Source of the DNA: Methylocystaceae bacterium
Lineage (GTDB): Bacteria; Pseudomonadota; Alphaproteobacteria; Rhizobiales; Beijerinckiaceae
Direction of reading: 5' to 3'
NCBI GenBank assembly: GCA_003134075.1
Contig: PLAI01000248.1
Span: forward strand, 1 to 45,049
Length of the DNA stretch: 45,049 bases
A program made the translations under genes and the position numbers. The notes under the pieces are model-generated. The model saw nothing but the letters and a program-made list of their open reading frames with translations. It did not search any database and was not told the origin of the DNA. Shown here one piece after another: positions 26,977 to 34,767 of the stretch (the stretch's first letter is position 1; the number at the start of each line of letters is the position of its first letter).

Positions 26977-27936
26977 AATGAGCGTGATGCGCGCCCGCTC
27001 CCCGCCCGCGACGATCCGCCCAAGATATTTGAAGATCGCGAACGCCGATCGCGGCATTATGTGAAGCTCCACGCGCGCGCCTTCGTGGCCGACGAAACTT
27101 ACGACGCGGTTGTCGCGCGACACGGTCGAATCTCCGCAACTTGGGGCGTTGACCGCCGGCGGGGCGTTCGAGGATTTATAGAGTGGGTTGAAGCAAAGCC
27201 GCCATTGTTTCTGCTCGGACGCCTTGTCGCCGCTCTTGGTCGTCGCCTCGTTCAAATTGATGGTCACGGTCTTGCCGCCTTCGGGTTTACTAGCGCCGGC
27301 TTTCTCCCGAAGGGGTTCGCTCGACAGGCCGTAGTCCATCGCGAGGCGCACATATTTTTGAAAATCGGGGAAGCTGGGATCGAGCGGATCGTTGCGCAAC
27401 TCGCGCCTTTTGCCGCCGCGCTCCTCGATCAGCTTGTCCGTGAACAAGTAAAACAATAATTCCCGGGCGATTCCCTGCTGGACGAAGAACTCCAGGGTGC
27501 GAGGCTCCACCTCCGCCAACAGACCGTTATAAAACTCCTTCGTTTCCGACGGGGTGACCTGGAAGTTGGTCGAACCGTTCATCGTCACCGAGTTGCCGGT
27601 GTAACCACTGCCGCCGACCGGATTGCCGCCAAAAACACTTTCGCTTTGCAGGGCGTTGCTCGCGAGGCTCGTGCCCATGGGAATATGCGGCCCCAGGATG
27701 ATCGACGGCAACCCGACCGTCGCGGCCGCCGTGGTCGAACCCGTGATCTGCCCCATCTGAACGAAACTCAATGGCTCCGCGCGGCTGGCTCGCAAGATGT
27801 TTGTGAAGATCATCTGGTCGCGCGACTCCGCCGCGGCGAGGTCGTAACGGTCGATCCGTTGCTGAAAATGATCCGTCGCGGCGCAAGCGCCAATCGAAAG
27901 CGCCGCGGCCGCGAGAAAAAGACGCAACGCCCCCAT
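26893..27936 (-). CDS. Lipoprotein of unknown function, frameshifted near its 3' end
   Basis: A 347-aa frame starting at ATG 27936 with GAGGG a few bases upstream. Residues 1-17 form a lipoprotein signal ending ALSIGA-C18, a lipobox, so the mature protein should be lipid-anchored. The following region is rich in Gly/Ser/Thr (TGSTTAAATVG, GGSGYTGNSV), then charged. No known domain is recognised. The last 35 codons after ARITLI read as an Arg/Ser-rich tail that looks like a wrong frame; the natural end appears in another frame down to 26744. It lies 158 bases downstream of the patatin gene and probably belongs to the same leftward unit. Confidence 0.65.
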   Translation of the reverse strand: MGALRLFLAAAALSIGACAATDHFQQRIDRYDLAAAESRDQMIFTNILRASRAEPLSFVQMGQITGSTTAAATVGLPSIILGPHIPMGTSLASNALQSESVFGGNPVGGSGYTGNSVTMNGSTNFQVTPSETKEFYNGLLAEVEPRTLEFFVQQGIARELLFYLFTDKLIEERGGKRRELRNDPLDPSFPDFQKYVRLAMDYGLSSEPLREKAGASKPEGGKTVTINLNEATTKSGDKASEQKQWRLCFNPLYKSSNAPPAVNAPSCGDSTVSRDNRVVSFVGHEGARVELHIMPRSAFAIFKYLGRIVAGGERARITLIRPRRSTARRLTTTSCSSSRKARSPAVS

Positions 27937-28094
27937 GTCGCCCTCAATCGAGCCGCGGCGCGCTTCGCATGAATCGGTGAGCGCCGGCATGCCCTCGGTC
28001 CAGTCCCCGGTGGACATTAACCATATCGACGAGCGTTTAAAAGCCTCGTCTTCACGGCGTCGCCTTCGGTCCCGCGTCGAGAGGCCGCGCGTTT

Positions 28095-29261
28095 TCAAGC
28101 GGACTCCATGTCCGCCTTCGTGATTTGGACATTCGCCGCGCGCACGCCGATGTCATAAAGAAGCGCGATCGCGCCCGGATCGTCAAAGCGACGGATCCGA
28201 GCGATTTCCCGAGAGGTTAGGGATACGCCGAGCGTGTCGTCTAGCCAGTCGGCCTCCAGCTTCGCGTCGTAGCGCAGGAAGCGAAATTGCGCGCCAAACG
28301 GGGGCTCCGCCTCGACGAGATCGCCGATCTCCGAGTTGATCGGCCAGCGCGATCCTCCGGCGCCCATCCATGACATCAGCGATAATGTCAGCTGTTGGTT
28401 TTCCGAAATCTGCTGCATAAGCGCGCGCAACGCGATCGTCACGGAACTCCCGCGCCGCAGGTCCCGTGCATTCAATCGCACGCGGTACGAGCCCGTGCCA
28501 ACCGAGACAACCGTCAGTTTGTCGGCGCCAAGGCTCCATCCGATACCGTGACACGGCATTACCGTCGCCAGGAGCAGCGCGAGGGAAGGATCGTTATGCG
28601 GCGTCAATCCCCCATCGACGAATAGCGCTGGCGGCGCGCCTTCGACAATGGGGATTTCTTGTGGGTTGAAGTAATGCGGCGCGGCCGTGCTCGCCCGCAC
28701 GATGTTGGCGAGCGAATAATGCCTGTTTCCAATAAAGGAGCCGCCGCTTGGCGCGTCCCAATATTTTGAGCGAGGATTATTCGTCAAAATCCAGGCGCCG
28801 CCCGCGTCGATCCGCTTGAGCATGACGCCAAGCCCGGTTTGCAGGTCCGTCGAGTCGAGACCGCGATCGCCGAGAATGCCGGTGATCTCCCGGCGCAGCG
28901 CCTCGGCGTCGAATTTCGCCTGCCAAAACGGCAGCCGGAAAAAGGGCTTGCGAAAAATTCGCGGGGCCAGCCGAAAATAGAAATCGCGAATCTCGGCGGC
29001 CGAATAGCCCAGCGCCAAACCGGTCGCGACAATGGCGCCGGTCGAAGTGCCGCCGATGAAATCGAAGTAATCGCACAACCTGATCGCGCGGCCCTCCTTC
29101 TCGGCGAGCAGCGCCTCGAAACGCTCGACGAAGGCCAGCGCGATGACGCCCCGAACGCCGCCGCCATCGATCGACAAGATTCGCTTGCGCCCCGGCCCGA
29201 ACAAGTGCCGGTCCCGAGCGCAAATCGCGTTTGCATCTTGATTGGTTGGCGCGGCGATCAT
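28095..29261 (-). CDS. Patatin-like phospholipase
   Basis: A 388-aa patatin-family hydrolase. The oxyanion motif LSIDGGGVRG is at about 29-38, the nucleophile elbow GTSTG holds Ser73, and the catalytic Asp216 lies in FVDGG, so the Ser-Asp dyad is complete. RASTAAPHYF is the block normally found between them. No signal peptide: the enzyme is probably cytoplasmic and hydrolyses membrane phospholipids or other acyl esters. It starts 25 bases after the stop of the TIR gene, so the two are probably one operon. Patatins of this form (including CapV) serve as membrane-destroying effectors in bacterial defence, but no nucleotide-signal synthase is encoded nearby. Confidence 0.88.
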   Translation of the reverse strand: MIAAPTNQDANAICARDRHLFGPGRKRILSIDGGGVRGVIALAFVERFEALLAEKEGRAIRLCDYFDFIGGTSTGAIVATGLALGYSAAEIRDFYFRLAPRIFRKPFFRLPFWQAKFDAEALRREITGILGDRGLDSTDLQTGLGVMLKRIDAGGAWILTNNPRSKYWDAPSGGSFIGNRHYSLANIVRASTAAPHYFNPQEIPIVEGAPPALFVDGGLTPHNDPSLALLLATVMPCHGIGWSLGADKLTVVSVGTGSYRVRLNARDLRRGSSVTIALRALMQQISENQQLTLSLMSWMGAGGSRWPINSEIGDLVEAEPPFGAQFRFLRYDAKLEADWLDDTLGVSLTSREIARIRRFDDPGAIALLYDIGVRAANVQITKADMESA

Positions 29262-29286
29262 CGATGCCTATCCTTGGCGGACGCCT

Positions 29287-30315
29287 CTAACGAGGCGCGC
29301 CGCTCTCCAGCGGCTTCGCCCAGTTTTGGCTCAGGATGTGGGCCGACAAATCGATATGCGTCGGGCCGACATCGCAGAAATACTTGCCGCGAAAGCGCGG
29401 CGCCGGTCTGCAACGGACAGAGTTTCCGTTGAGCGCGAGCCAATCGTTCAACTTCTTGGCGGAATCTGGCGGCGCCATGCCAATATTGGCAAGCTCCACT
29501 CGCCTGCTTCTGATCATCAATGCGCTGGCGCTCAAAACCTGGGGCATGCCATTTACTTCGTCCATCCCGGGGAGGCTGGAATCCTCTACTTCTGCGTCTT
29601 CCGAGCAAGGCCAGTTCGACGCCGCGCAATCTTTGTCGCTTCCCTGCGCGTTAACTTGAGTGACCCGCTTCGGACCAGGCGGGACAGGCTTGGGAGCGGG
29701 GTCGTCGCCGTTCGTCAAAACAAGAAATGCTCCAAGAGCCGCGACCGCGACGGAGCCCGCGATTCCGGCCAGCCAATGACCGGCCGTCGGCAATTCGCGC
29801 GCGGGCGCCTCGGAATTCGCCACCCTCAAAAGGGCTGAGATCGCGGGTCGCGCGGATTCCGGCGAGCGAGCCTTGGAGGGCGGGGTGACGACCACCTTCG
29901 CGCTTGGCGCGCGAACCCCGAGCGATCTCCGGGTTGTCTTGATGAGATTCGCCAGGTGCGGCTCTATCGGCGGCGGAAAGGCGTCCAGCCATTGCGACGT
30001 GGCGACATAGAAGCCGACCGATCCCGAAGGTTGGATATTCTCCAGGCGAACCGGAATGATCGGCTTTCTTTTCGTGACGGCGTGGTCAAGTTCGCGCGAG
30101 ATATATTCGGACGTATTGGCGCTTGAAGAAAAAATCAGCACGAAGGCGCTGGCCTGTTCAATCGCGGCGGGTATCGACTCGGCCCATTTGGCGCCTGGCG
30201 GAATGTCGCGCGGCGCGATCCAAACCCGCACGGAATTGTGCTCCAGCGCGCGGCAAACGGCGTCCGCGGTCGCCTTGTCCTTTTGCGAATAACTTATGAA
30301 GACATCGTGAGCCAT
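29287..30315 (-). CDS. TIR domain membrane protein with degenerate nuclease-like C-terminus
   Basis: A 342-aa protein beginning MAHDVFISYSQKDK at ATG 30315. Residues 1 to about 130 are a TIR domain: FISYSQKD at the N-terminus, VWIAPRDIPPG, AAIEQASAFVLIFSSSAN and, at the position of the catalytic glutamate of NAD-cleaving TIRs, Glu75 in YISREL. A basic linker leads to one membrane helix (about 181-201). The last 80 residues contain RSRRVELANI, LNDWLALNGNSVRC and DLSAHILSQNWA, which resemble the core of staphylococcal-nuclease-like proteins but without the catalytic Arg/Glu. Predicted topology: TIR inside, C-terminal domain outside. It is the first gene of a unit with patatin and the lipoprotein. 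Confidence 0.82.
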   Translation of the reverse strand: MAHDVFISYSQKDKATADAVCRALEHNSVRVWIAPRDIPPGAKWAESIPAAIEQASAFVLIFSSSANTSEYISRELDHAVTKRKPIIPVRLENIQPSGSVGFYVATSQWLDAFPPPIEPHLANLIKTTRRSLGVRAPSAKVVVTPPSKARSPESARPAISALLRVANSEAPARELPTAGHWLAGIAGSVAVAALGAFLVLTNGDDPAPKPVPPGPKRVTQVNAQGSDKDCAASNWPCSEDAEVEDSSLPGMDEVNGMPQVLSASALMIRSRRVELANIGMAPPDSAKKLNDWLALNGNSVRCRPAPRFRGKYFCDVGPTHIDLSAHILSQNWAKPLESGAPR

Positions 30316-30434
30316 GACGCCACCACCGCGCGCTAAATATCCACCCACCGCCGCTTGATGGATGCGGGCGAGACCCCGCCCGCGCGGAACATCGTATCGC
30401 GGGCCGGCTTCGCTTTACTTCGAAGCACCATGCC

Positions 30435-30463
30435 TTGCGCGAAACCATAAAGCTAGCTTATGC
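30435..30463 (+). promoter_or_regulatory. Candidate promoter of the FHA-protease gene with near-palindrome
   Basis: TTGCGC (30435-30440) and TTATGC (30458-30463) are 17 bases apart in the 225-base divergent region between the TIR and FHA-protease genes. The near-palindrome CATAA-AGCTAGC-TTATG (30446-30462), with the perfect core AAGCTAGCTT (30450-30459), overlaps the -10 and could bind a regulator of the block. The hexamers are only moderate matches. Confidence 0.35.
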
Positions 30464-30540
30464 TTCAATGCAAGGCTATCCGCCACTTGGCGGAGAGCCT
30501 TCCCGGTGAGGCTGAGCATGAGGCGCGGTCGGAGGACGGT

Positions 30541-32376
30541 ATGAACGACAGTAATTTGCCCAAAATCGTCATACGCCACATCTCCGGTTCCAAGGCGAAC
30601 CAGATTGAAGAATTCACGCTAGATGGACGAAGCGAAATTCGGTTCGGGCGCGACCCTTCCTGCGACATAGTTTACGGCGCCTCCCGAGACGACGTGGTTA
30701 GTCGCAATCATGCCGTCATCGGCGTTTCGACAAGGGAGCCACTCGCCTTCACTCTGAGCGATCTGGGCAGCAGCAACGGTACGTTTCTCAATAAGCATCG
30801 TGTTGAGGGCAAATCGGAGCTTTTGCCCGAGGACACGGTCATGTTCGGCCAAAACGGCCCGTCTTTCAGTTTCGACGTAGAGCCCCGTCCGGCGAATCTC
30901 TCTGGACGGACCCGCGTCATCGATACGACGGTCGCGGCGACCCGCGTCGTCAACGCCGCGGAAGCGGCGACCGTTGCGTCGACGGCGGTGGAGTTGAAGG
31001 CGGGGACGCCGTCAACGACGATCACGGCCGTCCAAGAGGAGCCAGTCGGCCTCCAGACCGGTAAAATCGGCGTTGGACGCGACACCATGTTGCATGAAAT
31101 CGCCAAGGAGCGCGCGGCCACCAATCGCACCTGGTTCGCGGCGCTCGGCGGCCTCGCCGCGATATGCGTGATCGGCGGCGGCGCGCTGTATTTCAAGCAA
31201 ATGAAGAGCGCGCAGGAGGGGCTAAAAACTCTGCGAGAAGTCAGGCAGGAGGCCGAAGAGCAGAATCGCGACGCGGAAGCGGAAGCAGCCGCTAGCCTCA
31301 AGCAGCGGCTTGGCATGAGCCCGCAGGATGTCGTGCGTCAATATGGTCCGGCGACAGCCAAACTGGACGCGCAATGGCGCCTTTACGACCAGATTACGGG
31401 ACGCCCAATCTTCCAAAGAGTTTGGGAGTATCAGAATAAGAAACACCCGCTGTACGTAAAGCTTCCCAATGGAACCATTGTGCAGTGGCTGACGCTCGAT
31501 GATGAAAACAGAAAAAACAAGTCGATCAGCGAACGGTTTTCGGGGACGGCGTTTGTCGTTTCGGAGCAGGGGTTTCTTCTGACGAATAAGCATCTCGCGG
31601 CGGCGTGGAAATTGCCGATCTCCGACTGTGGGTGCTTCGAGAATATTGGGTGGCTGGTCGAAAAGAACGCAGCCAAGAAAAACTCATATAAACTAACCGA
31701 GATCGACCTAAATTCAAACGACTATAGATTCTTGAAGGACTGGGTTCCGGAGCGTGGCGGCGTAATCTTCGCGGGGACGAGTTTGCACGTGGCCGGGCCG
31801 GGCAACATCCCTGATCCAAGTAAGAACGAACAACATAATTTTGTCGGTCGCGACGAGCTTATCACGGTGACGTTCGCGGGCAATAGATTGGGCAATAACG
31901 CCACATTGGTGCGCTATTCAAACGAGAGCGACGCCGCGTTAATCAAGATCGACACCCCGGAGGCCCTGCACAAGGTGGAAATCGCGGAAGACGACCGTCC
32001 CTCCACGGGCGAGCGGGCGATTGTATTGGGCTTCCCCGCGATCGCGGCGGAGACATACGCGATCGAGGATACAATCGAGAATGGGAACTTTATAAGAAAC
32101 AAGGAGTTGGTTCCGCAGCCCTATGTCACGGAAGGCATCGTGGCTCTGGTTTCCAAGAGAATCCTGACGAAGAACGGCGTCACGGTGGCTGGGGCCGAGG
32201 GCGACATTATGCAGTTGACCATCAACGCGACAGGAGAAGGCAACAGTGGCGGGCCGGTTTTCAACTCCTCCGGAAAGGTGATCGGCATGTTCACCTATGG
32301 CTTTATTTCGGGGACCACGCGCAGCACCGCGGCCGTGCCGATCAAGTACGGCGTCGACCTGTTCAAGGCGCAATGA
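30541..32376 (+). CDS. FHA domain - transmembrane - trypsin-like serine protease
   Basis: A 611-aa protein starting at ATG 30541 with GGAGG 5-6 bases upstream. The FHA domain (about 10-112) has the phosphothreonine-binding residues: GR36-37, SRNH54-57 and SNG78-80. A Thr/Ala/Val-rich linker follows, then one membrane helix (198-218), a short coiled stretch, and an HtrA-like trypsin fold with catalytic His351 (LLTNKHLA), Asp464 (NESDAALIKI) and Ser569 (GEGNSGGPVF). No PDZ domain is present. The FHA part would read phosphorylation in the cytoplasm while the protease faces the periplasm, although charges on both sides of the helix are positive and the topology is not certain. The kinase and phosphatase that could control it are encoded just downstream on the opposite strand. 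Confidence 0.88.
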   Translation: MNDSNLPKIVIRHISGSKANQIEEFTLDGRSEIRFGRDPSCDIVYGASRDDVVSRNHAVIGVSTREPLAFTLSDLGSSNGTFLNKHRVEGKSELLPEDTVMFGQNGPSFSFDVEPRPANLSGRTRVIDTTVAATRVVNAAEAATVASTAVELKAGTPSTTITAVQEEPVGLQTGKIGVGRDTMLHEIAKERAATNRTWFAALGGLAAICVIGGGALYFKQMKSAQEGLKTLREVRQEAEEQNRDAEAEAAASLKQRLGMSPQDVVRQYGPATAKLDAQWRLYDQITGRPIFQRVWEYQNKKHPLYVKLPNGTIVQWLTLDDENRKNKSISERFSGTAFVVSEQGFLLTNKHLAAAWKLPISDCGCFENIGWLVEKNAAKKNSYKLTEIDLNSNDYRFLKDWVPERGGVIFAGTSLHVAGPGNIPDPSKNEQHNFVGRDELITVTFAGNRLGNNATLVRYSNESDAALIKIDTPEALHKVEIAEDDRPSTGERAIVLGFPAIAAETYAIEDTIENGNFIRNKELVPQPYVTEGIVALVSKRILTKNGVTVAGAEGDIMQLTINATGEGNSGGPVFNSSGKVIGMFTYGFISGTTRSTAAVPIKYGVDLFKAQ

Positions 32377-32496
32377 AGACGGTCGTGGTTAAGGATTGCT
32401 CGGCGAAACGCGCGAGCAAAGCAGCGAACGTTCGACAGCCGTAAAGCGAAGTCGAACATTTTTCCATAAGGGCTACGTCGATAGGGGGTCGGCGCG

Positions 32497-32883
32497 ATGG
32501 ACGAGAAGTGGTCTCAAGACGATCGGAGCGGAACCAACGACGGGAAGGGCGCGCCGAGCGTTTCGCGTCGAGCGTTGCTGCTCGGACTTTTCGCTCTGCC
32601 CATCGCCGCGATTTTGGAGCCGGAGCCCGCGCTCGCCCAATTTGGGGGCCTCGTTGGCGCCTTTTTCGGGGGGCGTCGCTATCACAGTGGCTCCTACCAT
32701 CATCACGCCTACCACGGTCGTCGAAGCGGCATAAGGCGTCGGTCTCGTCACCACGCGCGGGCGCATGTCTTGCGTCGGCGCAGCGGACATCACGCCGTGT
32801 CGCATCGCGCGCGCGGGGGTGGACAACATCATCATGGCGGCGGCGGTGGGTCGAGCGGACCGGGCGGCGGCAGCTTCCACTGA
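32497..32883 (+). CDS. Tat-exported His/Gly-rich protein
   Basis: A 128-aa protein with a twin-arginine signal: VSRRALLLGLFALPIAAI, with a probable cleavage after ALA-QF near residue 48. The mature part is short and of low complexity, with His clusters (YHHHAYH, RRRSRHHARAH, GQHHHGGGGG) and many Arg, ending GGGSFH. His clusters may bind metal, but no fold is recognised. It lies 120 bases after the FHA-protease gene on the same strand and ends 33 bases before the stop of the convergent kinase gene. AGGGGG about 9-13 bases upstream may serve as ribosome binding site. The Tat motif is the best evidence that it is real. Confidence 0.6.
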   Translation: MDEKWSQDDRSGTNDGKGAPSVSRRALLLGLFALPIAAILEPEPALAQFGGLVGAFFGGRRYHSGSYHHHAYHGRRSGIRRRSRHHARAHVLRRRSGHHAVSHRARGGGQHHHGGGGGSSGPGGGSFH

Positions 32884-32916
32884 AACGATTTTGGCCGGGG
32901 CGAACTCGCGCAAATC

Positions 32917-34764
32917 TTACTTCGAGCAGGGGGAAGCGCCCTTGGCGGCTCCAGTCATGATCTCCAAGGCCTCTTTCGCCGAGGCGTAATTGCCAGCGAC
33001 CGCCTTTTCATATTGCTCCAGGGCCTTGCGTCGGTCCTTTGTCAATCCGCCCCAGCCATATTGATAATAGCAGGCAAGCCAAAACTGAGCTTTCGCGTCG
33101 CCGTTTTCGGCGGCGAGATCGAACCAATGGCGCGCCTTGCTCAGATCGACGCCCGTTTTCAACAATCCCTTTTTCTGGTAGACCAGACCAAGATTGGCCT
33201 GCGCGCCGGGATAATTTTGGTTGGCGGCCTTGCTGAAAGCCTCCACGGCGCCTTCAGGATCGACGTGCCCTGGCGTCTCAACCAACAGCATTCCCAACAC
33301 GAACTGCGCCTCCGCGACGCCAGCCGCGGCGAGGCTTTGCGCCTGGGGCAACAGTTGCACCTTCACGCCATTGGCGACAAAGTCGAAATCGGACGCTTTG
33401 ATTTTGCTGCTGGCGTCGCCCTTGATGGCGACGCGGAGTTCGTTGAGTTTTTCGGACGTGTCCGAATTTCCGGCCGCGGCCGTTGGCGGTTTCGGCGCGC
33501 TCGCAGGAGACTGGCGATTTTCTTGGCCTGGCGACCCTTCGCTTTGAGCGTACTTTTGTTCTTGCGTGGTAGGCTCGGCGTCGCCCACTTCAGCGCGGGT
33601 TTTCGCGTGCGCCTTGCTTTCGTGCTCGCCAGCCCCGGCGTTCAATTTACCCGCGTCCCCCTCCAGTCCTGGTGAAGTCGCCGTTACATTGCTTGCGAGT
33701 CCTGATCCGCCGGGCGGTTTCGACGGCGTCGAGGCAAAATATATGGGCGCGGCGAGCACGGCGGCCGCGGCCACCGCGGACGCTCCTTGGATGGCTGGGT
33801 GAAGCGCCTTGAACGAGCGCGCTAACGCTCCGATGCGACTCTTCGCGATGTCGACGGCGCGTGTTGGGGATTTGTTGTCTTCCGCCTCGTTTTGCGGAGC
33901 TTCGATGAGATGCGTCGCGTTCCGCACGACGGTGGTGGCGTCGGGGCGCATCGCGGTGGCGCCAATGGCGTCGCTAAAGGCCCTTACCGATGGGAAGCGT
34001 TGTTCCGGCTTCTTCGCCAAGGCGGTCATGATCGCGGATTCGAGCTCTGGCGTGACGCCAATCGCTCTCGGCACGAGCGGCGGAGGCGCGGCGCCGATTT
34101 GCGCCTGAATGAGATCATATTCGGTCGCGCCCGAGAAAGGCGGCGCGCCGCCGAGCATTTCGTACAGCACGATGGCAAGGGAATAGAGGTCGCTGCGTTC
34201 GTCGCCCTCGCCGCCGCGACACTGCTCCGGAGACATATAAAGAGGCGTGCCCACGGCCGTTCCCGCGCGAGTAAGACGCGCGCTGCCACGCACCCGGGCG
34301 ATGCCGAAATCCATTATCTTGACCCGGCCGTCGTTGCCGATCATCAGATTGGATGGCTTGATGTCCCGATGGATCACCCCCATCTCATGCGCGTATGATA
34401 ATCCGTCCGCCGCCTGCGCGATGATGGCGAGGCTTTGCTTGACGCTCAGAGGTTTCCCGCGGTCGCGCAAAACGTCGTCGAGCGGTCGTCCGCGCACCAA
34501 CTCCATGACCATGTACAGGTCCGAGCCGTCCAGAAGAGACGAATAGAGCGTCGCTATATTGGGGTGATTGAGGCGCGCGAGACTCTTGGCTTCGGCGCGA
34601 AAGCGCGAGACGAATTCAGGATCCTGGGTCAATTCCGGGCGCAAGGACTTGATCGCGACAGGCCGCTCGATGAATGTGTCGAGAGCGATATGCACGGTTC
34701 CCATCGCCCCCGTGCCGAGCAATTCGATAACGCGATAATGACCGATCATACGTTGGTCGTTCAT
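32917..34764 (-). CDS. Ser/Thr protein kinase - transmembrane - Sel1 repeats
   Basis: A 615-aa Hanks-type kinase. Catalytic domain about 8-270: Gly loop LGTGAMGTV, Lys39 in VAIK, HRDIKPSN (Asp134), DFG (Asp152), an activation loop with Thr165, Thr169 and Thr173 (GTPLYMSPE). All catalytic residues are present. A basic juxtamembrane stretch is followed by one membrane helix (about 325-345), a disordered Ser/Pro/Glu-rich linker (350-435) and three Sel1-like repeats (about 483-592). The Sel1 part should be periplasmic and may bind a protein or glycan signal. The PP2C gene ends 3 bases upstream, so the two are co-transcribed. The nearby FHA protein is the obvious candidate reader. Confidence 0.92.
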   Translation of the reverse strand: MNDQRMIGHYRVIELLGTGAMGTVHIALDTFIERPVAIKSLRPELTQDPEFVSRFRAEAKSLARLNHPNIATLYSSLLDGSDLYMVMELVRGRPLDDVLRDRGKPLSVKQSLAIIAQAADGLSYAHEMGVIHRDIKPSNLMIGNDGRVKIMDFGIARVRGSARLTRAGTAVGTPLYMSPEQCRGGEGDERSDLYSLAIVLYEMLGGAPPFSGATEYDLIQAQIGAAPPPLVPRAIGVTPELESAIMTALAKKPEQRFPSVRAFSDAIGATAMRPDATTVVRNATHLIEAPQNEAEDNKSPTRAVDIAKSRIGALARSFKALHPAIQGASAVAAAAVLAAPIYFASTPSKPPGGSGLASNVTATSPGLEGDAGKLNAGAGEHESKAHAKTRAEVGDAEPTTQEQKYAQSEGSPGQENRQSPASAPKPPTAAAGNSDTSEKLNELRVAIKGDASSKIKASDFDFVANGVKVQLLPQAQSLAAAGVAEAQFVLGMLLVETPGHVDPEGAVEAFSKAANQNYPGAQANLGLVYQKKGLLKTGVDLSKARHWFDLAAENGDAKAQFWLACYYQYGWGGLTKDRRKALEQYEKAVAGNYASAKEALEIMTGAAKGASPCSK

Positions 34765-34767
34765 TGT

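Noticed and set aside
28095-30315. CBASS or Thoeris system
   Set aside because: Neither a CD-NTase nor a ThsA-like SIR2/Macro effector is present; the TIR protein is membrane-anchored, unlike ThsB.
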